42,558 bases of DNA from Janthinobacterium sp. ROICE36. GTDB lineage: Bacteria > Pseudomonadota > Gammaproteobacteria > Burkholderiales > Burkholderiaceae_D. Positions 7,667 through 16,842 of this stretch are shown in pieces. Below the pieces are notes generated by a model. That model worked only from the letters and a program-made list of their open reading frames with translations. It was not told the origin of the DNA and did not search any database. The DNA is taken from NCBI RefSeq assembly GCF_002869965.1, contig NZ_PEBS01000051.1, forward strand, positions 1 through 42,558, given 5' to 3'. Every line of letters begins with the position of its first letter. Positions within the stretch are counted from its first letter, which is position 1. The position numbers and the translations under genes were made by a program.

Positions 7667-9757
7667 CTAGACCAGGCCCGCATAGAACTGCCGCAACTGG
7701 CGTTCCAGGCGCGGCATCGAATAGCGCTGCACGGTTTCCTCGCGCGCCAGCCGCCCCATGCGGGCGCGCCGGGGTTCATCGACCAGCAACTTAGCGACGG
7801 CCGCGCAGGCAGCGTGCTCGTCATCGAGCGGCAGCAGCAGTCCCCCGGCGCTATCGTGCAGGATATCGCGGGTGCCCGGCACATCCGTGCCCACGGCCGG
7901 CACGCCGCACGCCATGGCTTCGATGGTGGCGATGCCAAAGCCTTCATTTTTACTCAGCAGCACATGCAGGTCGAAGGCGGGCATCAACAGCTCGACGCGC
8001 TGCTGGAAGCCGGCAAACACCACGCGTTGCGCCAGTCCCGCCTGTTGAACCTGCAGCCGCAGCATGGCTTCCAGCGGTCCCGTGCCCACCAGCACCAAAT
8101 ATAGGTGGGGGAACTGCGGCGCCAGCCTGGCAAACAGGGCCAGCAGCGCCTGCGGGCGCTTTTGCGCGGACAGTCGCGCCACAGCCCCCAGCACCAGCGC
8201 GTCCGGCGGCAGCCCGAGTTGCTGCCGCGCCAGCACTTTCCGTGCGGGCGAGACAATAAAAGTATCCGTATCGACGCCATTGGGAATGACGGCCAGCCGC
8301 GTTTCTGGCGCCAGCATGTCGCGGTACAGGTCGAGGAAATGCCGCATGGCAGACGGCGACACGGCATACACGCCTTTGACGCTGCGAAACGCTTCCTGCA
8401 AGCGGGGCCGTTGCCATTCGCTGAAGGTTTCCAGGGGAAACGCATTGTGCACGCTGATCACGGCCGGCAAGCGGCACTGCCGCGCCAGCCACAGGATGGA
8501 AGCGCCATATGCCGTCCAGCAAAACGCCACATGGACCAGGTCGGGCCGCAGCCGCCGCAGCCGCCAGGCGCCCGTGACCCTGGCGCGCAGCCAATTCCAG
8601 CGCCGCCAGGCCCAGTGTTCGAGAAACAGCGGCGGTTCATACACGCGCACTTGCATCTGCCTTGCGCGCAAGTCTTGCGCCCAGGCAGTAAAACCGGGAA
8701 AGCGCCGCAGCGCCAGCACGCTGTCATAGCCGCTCGCGCCCAGCATTTTGGCCTCTTGCGCCATGCGCAGTTCCATGCCGCCCAGCTCGCCCGAATAACT
8801 GCTGATGACGATGCGCGGCAGGCGTTTGCGCCGTCCCCGCCACGCTTCATGGAAAAAACCGCGCAGCCAGGCCCGTTCCCACTGGCGCAGGAACAGCTCG
8901 GCCTGGTCGCGCCGCAACCAGGCCCGCAAGGCGCCCAGGGTATCGCGCACGTATCTGCCCAGCATCCAGCGAGGCACGCCCAGCAGCTCCACGCTGGGCG
9001 CGAGCGTGGCCAGCCGACATTGGCCCCGGCCGAACAGCATGGCGCGGCGCAGTATCCAGGCGCGCTGCACTTGCTGTGGGCGGATGATGTGCGCCACCCT
9101 CGCTTGCGGACAGAACCAGGAAGGATTGCCTGCCGCATGCATCTCCAGGTTGAGCCGGGTTTCGCTGCCCATGGCGTAATTGCTCCCTTGCGGGCCGATG
9201 CTTTCGTCATAGCGGGCGCCCGCCTCGAAGATGCGGCGGCGTATCGCCATATTGGCGCCCCACACCAGGCCCGGATAGATGGGCGCGTCGCGCAGCTCGG
9301 GGCTGGTAATGCCCCACGTCAAGCCAACGGGGGTCAGGCGCAGCAGCCAGTGCGCCGCTTGTTCCCGCCAGGCGGGCACGATGGCGCCGCCGAACAGGGC
9401 GTAGCCGGGGTGGCTGCGCGCGCTGCCCTGCAGACGGCACAACCAGTCGGGCGCGGGCATGGCGTCATCGTCGCCAAACACGAACAGCTCGTTGCCATCG
9501 CCGCCCTGGCGCAAAGCGTACTCGACGGCCCCGTTCAGGGCGGGACTGCGGCCGCGCCGCGCCACGTAGACGGAACTCAAGGGCAGTCGGCCGCGAAAGG
9601 AGGCGATCACCGTGGCCGTGGCGTCCGTGCTGCCATTGTCGGCGATGACCAGGCGCCAACCGCCCACGGGCGGGCGCAGCGCCATGTAGGCGCGCAATAC
9701 CTGGGGCAAGGTGCCGGCGCCATTGTAGGTCGCCATGAGAACGGTCAACAAGGACAT
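7667..9757 (-). CDS. Fused glycosyltransferase: GT2 domain followed by GT4 domain
   Basis: This 696-residue single ORF has two catalytic modules. Residues 1 to about 300 are a GT-A family 2 enzyme: TVLMATYNGAGTL, IADNGSTDAT, and a DDD metal site in FVFGDDDAMPAPDW. Residues from about 320 onward are a GT-B family 4 enzyme: PRIVISSYSGELGGMELRM, AVIPNGVDTDTF, GAVARLSAQKRP, and NEGFGIATIEAMACGVPAVGTD with the EX7E motif. Such a protein could add two sugars in turn to the lipid-linked acceptor. It is the first gene of the minus-strand polysaccharide operon, and an AAGG before the ATG is a weak ribosome site. The linker (about 270-320) is Arg/Trp-rich. Confidence 0.85.
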   Translation of the reverse strand: MSLLTVLMATYNGAGTLPQVLRAYMALRPPVGGWRLVIADNGSTDATATVIASFRGRLPLSSVYVARRGRSPALNGAVEYALRQGGDGNELFVFGDDDAMPAPDWLCRLQGSARSHPGYALFGGAIVPAWREQAAHWLLRLTPVGLTWGITSPELRDAPIYPGLVWGANMAIRRRIFEAGARYDESIGPQGSNYAMGSETRLNLEMHAAGNPSWFCPQARVAHIIRPQQVQRAWILRRAMLFGRGQCRLATLAPSVELLGVPRWMLGRYVRDTLGALRAWLRRDQAELFLRQWERAWLRGFFHEAWRGRRKRLPRIVISSYSGELGGMELRMAQEAKMLGASGYDSVLALRRFPGFTAWAQDLRARQMQVRVYEPPLFLEHWAWRRWNWLRARVTGAWRLRRLRPDLVHVAFCWTAYGASILWLARQCRLPAVISVHNAFPLETFSEWQRPRLQEAFRSVKGVYAVSPSAMRHFLDLYRDMLAPETRLAVIPNGVDTDTFIVSPARKVLARQQLGLPPDALVLGAVARLSAQKRPQALLALFARLAPQFPHLYLVLVGTGPLEAMLRLQVQQAGLAQRVVFAGFQQRVELLMPAFDLHVLLSKNEGFGIATIEAMACGVPAVGTDVPGTRDILHDSAGGLLLPLDDEHAACAAVAKLLVDEPRRARMGRLAREETVQRYSMPRLERQLRQFYAGLV

Positions 9758-9887
9758 GCCGCCTTGGTCTTACCATGACAAAACTATGCATCCAGCAGTA
9801 TTGATCCAGTGTACTGAGCCTGCCCGCCAGCCCGTTGACAGGCATCAATACCTTGCCAACCCGGCAAAAACCAGGAGCGTCCCCTTC
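9758..9887. promoter_or_regulatory. Divergent intergenic region between GT fusion operon and O-ligase operon
   Basis: This 130-bp region separates the starts of two divergent operons and must hold both promoters. TTGACA at 9835-9840 is a perfect -35-like hexamer on the plus strand, but no good -10 lies 16 to 18 bases after it. No sigma-54 GG-N10-GC element with a TGGC context was found. AGGAG at about 9872-9876 is the ribosome site for the ligase start at 9888. Confidence 0.4.
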
Positions 9888-11168
9888 ATGCGCGACATCG
9901 TGATCAGCATCATCATCCTCGGTTCGCTGCCCTACATCCTGAAGGCGCCAGCCATTGGCGGCCTGATGTGGGTCTGGGTCAGCGTGATGAACCCGCATAC
10001 GCAAGCCTGGGGCTTTGCCACCCAGATGCCGTTCGCCTTCATCATCGCCATCGTCACCATGCTCAGCCTAGCGATGACGCGCGAACCGAAAAATCTGCCA
10101 CTCACGCCCGTCAGCGTACTGCTGCTGCTGTTCGTCGGCTGGATGAATGTCACGGCCCCGTTCGCGCTGCTGCCCGAAGCGTCGTGGGTGCAGTGGAACA
10201 AGGTCATGAAGATCATGCTGATGAGCTTTGTCATCATGATGGTGATACGCACGCGGCGCGACATCGTGCGCCTCGTGTGGGTGCTGGTGGGCTCGATCGG
10301 CTTTTACGGCGTGAAAGGCGGCATCTTCACCCTCCGCAGCGGCGGCACGGAGCGGGTCTGGGGGCCGGAGGAAACCTTTATCGGGGATAACAACTCGCTG
10401 GCCCTGGCGCTGATCATCACCATCCCCCTCATGTATTATTTGCAGCAAAACACGGACAAACGCTGGCTGAGCCACGGCCTGACGCTGGCAATGCTGCTGT
10501 CGGCGCTGGCCGCGCTGGGCTCGTATTCGCGCGGCGGGCTGCTGGCCATCGCCGCCATGGGCTTGTTCATGTGGCTGAAAAGCGAGCGCAAGCTGGTGCT
10601 GGGCGCGCTGCTCGGAGCGGTCGCACCGCTGCTGCTGGCCTTCATGCCCGAGCGCTGGGCAGAACGCATGGATACCATCAACACCTATCAGGACGATGTC
10701 TCTGCCATGGGCCGCCTGAATGCCTGGCGCATGGCCTGGAACCTGGCACGCGAGCGCTTTCTTGGCGGCGGCTTCGATGTGTCCGACGCCAGCATCTTCG
10801 CCCGCTACGCGCCCAACCCCATGGATGTACACGCGGCGCACAGCATCTATTTCCAGGCGCTGGGCGAACACGGCTTTGTCGGCTTGTTGATTTACCTGGC
10901 GCTGGGCATCGCCACCTGGCGCACGGCCGCCGCCATCATCCGCCGCACGCGGGGCAAGCCGGAGCTGCGCTGGGCGCACGGCCTGGCCACCATGAGCCAG
11001 GCCAGCCTGATCGGCTTTGCCGTGGGCGGCGCCTTCCTCAGCCTGCTGTATTTCGACATGCCCTACTACCTGATGGCCGCCCTGATCGCCACGCGCATCA
11101 TCGTCGAGCAGCAGGCGCCCAGCCTCACCTCCCGCCAGGCCAGGGCCGCCATCGGGGAGCAGCCATGA
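9888..11168 (+). CDS. O-glycosylation ligase, exosortase A system-associated (O-antigen ligase/polymerase-like)
   Basis: This 426-residue polytopic membrane protein has about ten hydrophobic segments and a large periplasmic loop in the C-terminal half (about 265-310, containing ERWAERMDTINTY and MGRLNAWRMAW). It matches my memory of the exosortase-A-linked ligase family (TIGR03097): start MRDIVISIIILGSLPYIL, then VWGPEETFIGDNNSLALAL, GSYSRGGLLA, and HAAHSIYFQALGEHGFVGL. It would polymerise glycan or transfer it to an acceptor at the periplasmic face. ATG 9888 follows AGGAG with 11-base spacing. Longer upstream frames run into the divergent promoter region. The stop overlaps the deacetylase start as ATGA. 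Confidence 0.87.
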   Translation: MRDIVISIIILGSLPYILKAPAIGGLMWVWVSVMNPHTQAWGFATQMPFAFIIAIVTMLSLAMTREPKNLPLTPVSVLLLLFVGWMNVTAPFALLPEASWVQWNKVMKIMLMSFVIMMVIRTRRDIVRLVWVLVGSIGFYGVKGGIFTLRSGGTERVWGPEETFIGDNNSLALALIITIPLMYYLQQNTDKRWLSHGLTLAMLLSALAALGSYSRGGLLAIAAMGLFMWLKSERKLVLGALLGAVAPLLLAFMPERWAERMDTINTYQDDVSAMGRLNAWRMAWNLARERFLGGGFDVSDASIFARYAPNPMDVHAAHSIYFQALGEHGFVGLLIYLALGIATWRTAAAIIRRTRGKPELRWAHGLATMSQASLIGFAVGGAFLSLLYFDMPYYLMAALIATRIIVEQQAPSLTSRQARAAIGEQP

Positions 11169-12100
11169 CGGCCACCTTGTCCATTTTGATTTACCACCGC
11201 GTGCTGGCGCGGCCCGACCCCTTGTTTCCCGGCGAAGTGGACGCCCGGCTGTTCGAGCGCCAGCTGCGCCTGCTGAAGCGCTTTTATGCACCGCTGTCCC
11301 TGTACGACGCCGTGCAGCGCTTGCAAGATGGCAGCTTGCCGCCGCGCGCCGCCTGCATCACCTTTGACGATGGCTATGCGGACAATGCACAAGTCGCCCT
11401 GCCGTTGCTGCAGCGCCATGGCTTGCACGCCACGTTTTTTATCGCCACGGCCTACCTGGACGGCGGACAGATGTGGAATGACACGCTGATCGAGGCCGTG
11501 CGCCAGGCATCCGGTCCCCAGCTGGACTTGCAGGAACATGGCCTGGGCTGCCTGCCCGTCGCCAGCCTGGCGCAGCGGCAAGCGGCCATCGCCACCTTGC
11601 TGGGCCAGCTCAAATACCTGCCGTTCGGCCGGCGCCAGCAGCTGGCCATGCAGATCCGCCGCCAAACGGGCGCCACGGCGGGCCAGGCGGCCATGCTGAG
11701 CACCGCGCAGCTGCGCCAGTTGCAATCGGCGGGCATGGGCCTGGGCGCGCACACGGCCAGCCACCCGATTCTGTCCACCTTGTCAGAGCGGGAGGCGCAG
11801 CTGGACATCGCCAACGGCAAGCGCCAGCTGGAAGACTTGATCCAGGCGCCCGTTTCCCTGTTTGCGTATCCGAACGGCAAGGCCGGGCGCGATTATGGCG
11901 CGCCGCATGTGGCAATGGTCCACAGCCTGGGTTTCAAGGCGGCCGTGGCCACGGACTGGGGCGTGGCGCGCCCCGGCGCGGGGCTGGACCTGTTGCAACT
12001 GCCCCGCTTTACGCCGTGGGATCGAGGACGGCTGGCATTTCTGTGGCGTTTGCGGCAAAACCGCCGGCAAGCGCACCCAGCGCGCCCGGATGCTGGCTGA
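11165..12100 (+). CDS. Polysaccharide deacetylase (NodB homology domain)
   Basis: This 311-residue carbohydrate esterase 4 family protein starts TLSILIYHRVL. It has the metal and catalytic motif TFDDGYADN with Asp68 and Asp69, a GAHTASHPIL motif whose two His residues are metal ligands, and FAYPNGK for the third motif. No signal peptide is seen, as in other deacetylases of exosortase-A clusters, so the site of action is unclear. The start overlaps the ligase stop by 4 bases, so the two genes form one unit. The 3' end overlaps the convergent asparagine-synthase-like gene by 92 bp, and the last 30 residues are an Arg-rich tail coded in that overlap. Confidence 0.85.
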   Translation: MTATLSILIYHRVLARPDPLFPGEVDARLFERQLRLLKRFYAPLSLYDAVQRLQDGSLPPRAACITFDDGYADNAQVALPLLQRHGLHATFFIATAYLDGGQMWNDTLIEAVRQASGPQLDLQEHGLGCLPVASLAQRQAAIATLLGQLKYLPFGRRQQLAMQIRRQTGATAGQAAMLSTAQLRQLQSAGMGLGAHTASHPILSTLSEREAQLDIANGKRQLEDLIQAPVSLFAYPNGKAGRDYGAPHVAMVHSLGFKAAVATDWGVARPGAGLDLLQLPRFTPWDRGRLAFLWRLRQNRRQAHPARPDAG

Positions 12101-13934
12101 GCCACTGTTCCAGCATCAGCAGCAGCCACACCATGGTGCCGTGATAGGCCGGATGTTCCACCAGCAAGCGCCCTTGCAAATCGTCGATGAAGGCGGGCCG
12201 CACGATGCCGCGCCCGCGCAACTGCGTCAGGTTGTCAAAAGCAAATTCGCGCAGCGGCGCGTGGCTGTGCAACCACTGGCCGAATGGCAAGCCGAAGCCG
12301 TGCTTTTTCTTGCGCACGATGGCCGGCGGCAGGATGTCCGCCAGCGCCCGCTTGAAGAAGGGCCGCAACTGCCTGCCATCGAGCTTGTCCCGCGGCGCCA
12401 GGCGCGCGGCAAACGCCACCATCGCATCGTGCAGCAAGGGAAAGGCCGCTTCCACGCCAGCCAGCTCGCACGCCTTGCGCACCTTGAACAGATCGTTGTC
12501 GGCCAAAGTAAAACGCATGTCCAGCGCCAGCAGTTCATTGATCTGGCTCAAACCCTGGCCTTGCCGCTCCCAATACGCGCCATTCACGCAGCCGGGCGCC
12601 ATGCCCGGGGCTATGGTATCGATGAAGCCCGTTTCCAGCACCGTGCGGTAGCCATGGCGCAGCAGCAGGTTGTAGCTGTCGAGCCTAGCCGGTAGCGGCA
12701 AGCTCGCTTGCTCGATGTAGCGGCGCGCCTTGTCGCCCAGCCGCCACGACTTGCCCGTGCGTACACGGAACAGCAGCGGCTCGATGATGGCCTGGCGCAA
12801 TATGCCAGGCAAGCGCGCGTACTGCGACAGCAAGGCCTGGTGCGCATAGCGCTCATTGCCGCCAAACAATTCATCGCCGCCATCGCCGCCCAGCAAACGC
12901 GTCACGCCATCCTCGCGCGCCATCTGCGCGCAGTAAAAGGCGGGAATGGCCGAGGCATTGCCGAAAGGCTGGTCGAAAATGGCCGCCATGGCGGGAATCG
13001 CGGCCAGCACGTCGTCAGGCGTCACGTAGCGTTCGTGGTGGATGCTGCCCGCGTGGCTGGCGGCCAGGCGCGCATACGCCATTTCGTCATAGCCGGGCGC
13101 ATCAAAACCGATGGAATACGTGCGCGCGGGCCGGCCCGTCACCTGGCCCATGATGGCGGCCAGGGTGGAACTGTCCGTACCGCCGCTGAGAAACGCCCCC
13201 GTATCCGCCCCATCCGCCCCCAGGCTGCTTTCCACGACCTGGCGCAGCAGGCGCAGGAATTCCTGCTTGTTGCCGGCAAAGCTGGCCCGCTTGCGCGCCC
13301 CTGGCTCCTGGAAAGCCAGCTGCCAGTAACTGCCCTTGCATAGCTTGCCACCGCGCACCTCCAGGTATTCGCCAGGCAGCAAGCGCTGCTGGCCCAGGTA
13401 CGCCGTGGCCGGGCCAGGCACCATGTGGAAGTACAGGTAGTGATACAGTGCTTGCGGATCGAGCGCACCCCGCACGGATGGATGGGCCAGCAAGGCGTCG
13501 TGCGAAGAGGCAAAGAACAGGCCCTGCGCATTGTTCGCATAGCTGAGCGGGTGCATGCCGGCGCGGTCCACGGCCAGCAGGGCCGAGCCGGAAAAAGCGT
13601 CGAGGATGGCCAGCGAGAATGGCCCGGACAGGCAGGCGCAGGCGGCCACGCCCCGGCTCAGCCACAGGGACGCGAGGCGGCTCGCCACGTCGTCCGCCGA
13701 ATCGTCGAGCACGGGCCGGCCCCAGATGGCCACTTGCAAGCCATCTTGCTGGTGCACATGGCGACTGCCATCGAGGGCGGCCACGGCCACGCCGCCCACG
13801 TCGCTCACGCTGGCGGCCAGGAGCGCGCCATCGAAACGCGACAAGGGCGCGGCCATGCTGACCAGCGCGGCCTGCGCTGCGGTGCCAGTATCGGCCCCGT
13901 TCGCCGCCGCCAGCCAACCGCACAGGCCGCTCAT
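12009..13934 (-). CDS. Asparagine-synthase-like protein with degenerate glutaminase domain
   Basis: This 641-residue protein has an N-terminal class II amidotransferase-like region (1 to about 190) and a C-terminal ATP-pyrophosphatase synthetase domain. The PP-loop SGGTDSS at 260-266 and GDGGDELFGGNERY are intact, so ATP-dependent amide formation is plausible. The N-terminal domain departs from active enzymes. The Cys is at residue 5 (MSGLCGWL) rather than 2, no RGPD motif is present, and WGRP stands where NGEIYN is expected. ATG 13934 overlaps the decarboxylase stop as ATGA; longer frames upstream are rejected. It is the last gene of the 16842-to-12009 operon. A beta-lactam-synthetase-like or ammonia-dependent role is possible. 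Confidence 0.82.
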   Translation of the reverse strand: MSGLCGWLAAANGADTGTAAQAALVSMAAPLSRFDGALLAASVSDVGGVAVAALDGSRHVHQQDGLQVAIWGRPVLDDSADDVASRLASLWLSRGVAACACLSGPFSLAILDAFSGSALLAVDRAGMHPLSYANNAQGLFFASSHDALLAHPSVRGALDPQALYHYLYFHMVPGPATAYLGQQRLLPGEYLEVRGGKLCKGSYWQLAFQEPGARKRASFAGNKQEFLRLLRQVVESSLGADGADTGAFLSGGTDSSTLAAIMGQVTGRPARTYSIGFDAPGYDEMAYARLAASHAGSIHHERYVTPDDVLAAIPAMAAIFDQPFGNASAIPAFYCAQMAREDGVTRLLGGDGGDELFGGNERYAHQALLSQYARLPGILRQAIIEPLLFRVRTGKSWRLGDKARRYIEQASLPLPARLDSYNLLLRHGYRTVLETGFIDTIAPGMAPGCVNGAYWERQGQGLSQINELLALDMRFTLADNDLFKVRKACELAGVEAAFPLLHDAMVAFAARLAPRDKLDGRQLRPFFKRALADILPPAIVRKKKHGFGLPFGQWLHSHAPLREFAFDNLTQLRGRGIVRPAFIDDLQGRLLVEHPAYHGTMVWLLLMLEQWLSQHPGALGALAGGFAANATEMPAVLDPTA

Positions 13935-15235
13935 ACGAGCACCTCGACCGGCAAGGGGTGGCCGAGAAAGGCCGTCGGGCTGGCCGTCAAGCCATACGCG
14001 CCCGACTGGAACACCACCACCAGGTCGCCCTCCTCGGCACGCGCCATTTCCATCCGGTCGGCCAGTAAATCCAGCGGCGTACACAGCGGTCCCACGACGG
14101 ACGCCACTTCGCGCGCCCCGCCCTGCAGGCGGTTGCCGATGGCGACCGGATAATTCTTGCGGATCAGCTGGCCGAAATTGCCGGAGGCCGCCAGATGGTG
14201 GTGCAAGCCGCCATCCGTGACGAGAAAGACCTGTCCATGCGACACCTTGCGTTCGAGCACCTTGCACACATAAATACCGGCCTCGGCCACCAGGTAGCGG
14301 CCCAATTCCAGGTTCAGGCGGGCGGCGGGCGCCGCCTGGGCCAGGATGTCGAGCTGCCGCTGCAAGCCGTCCGCCACGGGGGCCAGGTCGAGGGCCTGGT
14401 CGCCGGGGAAATACGGCACGCCGAAGCCGCCGCCGATATTCAGGGTGCGCAAGGGCGACGGCGCGCTGTCGGCCAGTTGCAGGGCCAGTTGCACGCTCAG
14501 CGCCTGCGCTTCGGCCAGGGCCGATGCCGACAGGTTTTGCGAGCCCGCATACAGGTGAAAGCCGTGGAAATCCAGCCCCAGCTGACCGACGCGGCTCAGC
14601 AGCGCCGGCACCTGGGCCGCATCGACGCCAAACGGCTGCGCGCCGCCGCCCATGCGCATGCCCGTGCGGCGCAAGGCGAAATCGGGATTCACGCGCACGG
14701 CCACCCTGGCCGTCACGCCCAGCCGTTCACTGGCCAGCGCCACCCTTTCCAGCTGGGCACCCGATTCCACATTGATCAGCACGCCTGCCGCCACGGCCCG
14801 CGCCAGTTCGCCATCGCTCTTGCCTGGTCCCGCAAAACTGATACGCGACGGCGCCATGGGCGTATCGAGCGCCGTCGCCAGTTCACCGCCCGAGGCCACA
14901 TCGATGCCATCGACCAGGCCCGCCAGCCACTGCACCACGGCCGGCATGGGATTGGCCTTCATGGCGTAATGCACGAGCACCCCGGTGGGCAAGGCGGCGC
15001 GCAGTTCGGCCACGCGGCGCGTGATGTGCGCGCGTTCATACGCGTAGAACGGCGTGCTGCCCACCCTCTGGGCCAGCCGGCGCAAGGACATGCCGCCGAT
15101 CTGCAGCATGTCGCCAGCCACGGCGAACTGGCGCAGGGGCGCGTGCGACGGCAGTTCCGGCCTATTCGGGCTTTCCGGTCCTTCCGGGCTTTCCGGGCTG
15201 TTCAAATGGCCGTCTTTGATGCCGGGACCGTTCAT
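13931..15235 (-). CDS. PLP-dependent decarboxylase, exosortase A system-associated
   Basis: This 434-residue fold-type III PLP enzyme is related to diaminopimelate and ornithine decarboxylases. The PLP Lys is in HYAMKANP (Lys93). HLYAGSQ, the phosphate-binding NIGGGFGVPYF and ELGRYLV follow in the usual order, and a VGPLCTPLDLL segment stands where the family has its conserved Cys-containing motif. It matches the exosortase-A-linked subfamily (TIGR03099) in length and context. The substrate is not known. The first 30 residues form a Pro/Glu/Ser-rich linker with SPESPEGPESP repeats, probably flexible. ATG 15235 overlaps the ligase stop by 4 bases and the stop overlaps the next gene by 4 bases. 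Confidence 0.88.
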   Translation of the reverse strand: MNGPGIKDGHLNSPESPEGPESPNRPELPSHAPLRQFAVAGDMLQIGGMSLRRLAQRVGSTPFYAYERAHITRRVAELRAALPTGVLVHYAMKANPMPAVVQWLAGLVDGIDVASGGELATALDTPMAPSRISFAGPGKSDGELARAVAAGVLINVESGAQLERVALASERLGVTARVAVRVNPDFALRRTGMRMGGGAQPFGVDAAQVPALLSRVGQLGLDFHGFHLYAGSQNLSASALAEAQALSVQLALQLADSAPSPLRTLNIGGGFGVPYFPGDQALDLAPVADGLQRQLDILAQAAPAARLNLELGRYLVAEAGIYVCKVLERKVSHGQVFLVTDGGLHHHLAASGNFGQLIRKNYPVAIGNRLQGGAREVASVVGPLCTPLDLLADRMEMARAEEGDLVVVFQSGAYGLTASPTAFLGHPLPVEVLV

Positions 15236-16842
15236 GCCGCATCTCCTGATTGGACCGCATACGCGCGCGCCAGTTCCCTGGCCAGCAATGGGCGGTCGAT
15301 CTTGCCGTTCGGATTGCGCGGCAGCACGCCGTCGCGGATTTCCACCCACAGCGGCACCATATAGCTGGGCAGGCGCGCGCGGCAGGCGGCCAACACGCTG
15401 TCGCGCAACAATTCGGCACCTGGCGCGGGCGTGACGAGCAAGGCGATGGCCTGGCCCAACACGGCATGGGGCAGGCCCAGCGCGGCCGCCTCGCCCACCA
15501 GCCCGCTCGCATACGCGATTTCCTCGATCTCGGCCGGGCTGACCCGGTAGCCGGACGTCTTGATCATCTCGTCGCTGCGGCCCACGAAATACAGATAGCC
15601 ATCCGCATCGCGGCGCACGGTGTCGCCCGACCAGACGGCCAATTCCGGCAGCACCAGGCCGCTCGCCTGCGGCGGCAGCGGCTTGAAGCGCTCGGCCGTG
15701 CGCGCTGCATCGTTCCAGTAGCCAAGCGCCACCAGCGCGCCACGGTGCACGAGCTCGCCCGGCTCGTCGGTGTCACACACGCTGCCGTCGGGGCGCAGCA
15801 CCAGCACTTCCGCGTTGGGGATCGCTTGCCCGATGGAATCGGGACGCCGCTCCAGCTGTTCCGGTGCCAGATAGGTGGAACGGAACGCTTCCGTCAAGCC
15901 ATACATCAGGTAGACCTGCGTGCGCGGCAGCGACTGGCGCAGCCGGTCGAGCGTACTGCGCTGCATCACGCCACCCGAATTGGTGATGTAGCGCAAAGGC
16001 GTGGACAGGGGCCAGCTCAGCTGCGACAGTTGCACCCACAGGGGCGGCACGGCGGCCAGGCCCGTGATGGCTTCCTGCTCCACGAGCTCGACAATGTCGC
16101 GCAGCAGCAGATAATTCATCAGCACGGCGCAGGCGCCGCTGGCAAAGGCCGTCGTCAGCTGGCTCAGGCCATAATCAAAACTGAGCGGCAGCACGCACAG
16201 AATACGGTCCTGCGGCGTGTTGCGCAGGTAGGACGACACGCTGAGCGCACCGGCCAGCATGTTCCGGTGCGACAACACCACGCCTTTCGGCCGCCCCGTG
16301 CTACCCGAGGTATACAAGATGGCGGCCATGTCCGTGTCGATCACCGCATGCCACAGGAGTGGGAGTGCGGGCGCGGGCGCGGGCGCGGCGGGTATGCCAC
16401 TCCACGGCAGCAGTCGTACCTTGCCCAGGTGCGATGCCGTCTCCCTTTCGCCCGTCAGCAGCACCGTCTGCAAGTCCGGGCAGGCGGCCAGCGCGGGCGC
16501 CAGCTGCGCCAGGCGTTCGCGCGAGGTGACGAGGATGGTCACGTTGCAATCGGCCAGGATGTAGGCCACCTGGTCCGGCTTGAGCAGCGGATTGACGGGC
16601 ACGAACACGCCGCCGGCCGCCGCCGCGCCAAACATGGCGCCGACGTTTTCCGGGCGTTTTTCCAGGTACACGGCCACGCGCGCGCCACGCCGCAAGTCCA
16701 GCGTCAGCAGGGTCGCGGCCGCCTCGCGCACGGACTGCGCCAGCGCGGCATAGCTGTGTTCCTCGCCCTGCCACGACAGGGCCGGCGCGTGCGGCGCGCG
16801 CTGCGCCGCGTCGAATATCAACTCGTGTATCAGTGTCGCCAT
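15232..16842 (-). CDS. AMP-dependent acyl-CoA ligase, exosortase A system-associated
   Basis: This 536-residue adenylate-forming enzyme has an AMP-binding motif AAILYTSGSTGRPKGVVLSHRN near residue 180, YLMYGLTEAFRSTYL (A5-like), WSGDTVRRDADGYLYFVGR (A7/A8-like) and a C-terminal PNGKIDR with the catalytic Lys. This fits the exosortase-A-linked ligase subfamily (TIGR03098). It would activate a carboxylic acid as acyl-AMP and load it on CoA or on the carrier protein coded divergently at 17787. It is the first gene of the minus operon, with GGAGA before the ATG. A GC hexamer repeat (about 16366-16390) codes for a Pro-Ala linker. Confidence 0.88.
   Translation of the reverse strand: MATLIHELIFDAAQRAPHAPALSWQGEEHSYAALAQSVREAAATLLTLDLRRGARVAVYLEKRPENVGAMFGAAAAGGVFVPVNPLLKPDQVAYILADCNVTILVTSRERLAQLAPALAACPDLQTVLLTGERETASHLGKVRLLPWSGIPAAPAPAPALPLLWHAVIDTDMAAILYTSGSTGRPKGVVLSHRNMLAGALSVSSYLRNTPQDRILCVLPLSFDYGLSQLTTAFASGACAVLMNYLLLRDIVELVEQEAITGLAAVPPLWVQLSQLSWPLSTPLRYITNSGGVMQRSTLDRLRQSLPRTQVYLMYGLTEAFRSTYLAPEQLERRPDSIGQAIPNAEVLVLRPDGSVCDTDEPGELVHRGALVALGYWNDAARTAERFKPLPPQASGLVLPELAVWSGDTVRRDADGYLYFVGRSDEMIKTSGYRVSPAEIEEIAYASGLVGEAAALGLPHAVLGQAIALLVTPAPGAELLRDSVLAACRARLPSYMVPLWVEIRDGVLPRNPNGKIDRPLLARELARAYAVQSGDAA
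16366..16390. repeat. Short GC hexamer repeat inside the acyl-CoA ligase gene
   Basis: Four near-perfect GCGGGC/GGGCGC units lie in the ligase gene and code for an alternating Pro-Ala linker. Such repeats can vary in copy number, and a change by whole hexamers would keep the frame. Confidence 0.6.

Noticed and set aside
9835..9870. Sigma-70 promoter using the perfect TTGACA at 9835
   Set aside because: No -10-like hexamer lies at 16 to 18 bp; the region after it is GC-rich. It is kept only as a comment.
15144..15210. Repeat around 15150-15205 as a mobile or regulatory repeat
   Set aside because: It codes in frame for the Pro/Glu/Ser linker of the decarboxylase, so coding low complexity explains it.
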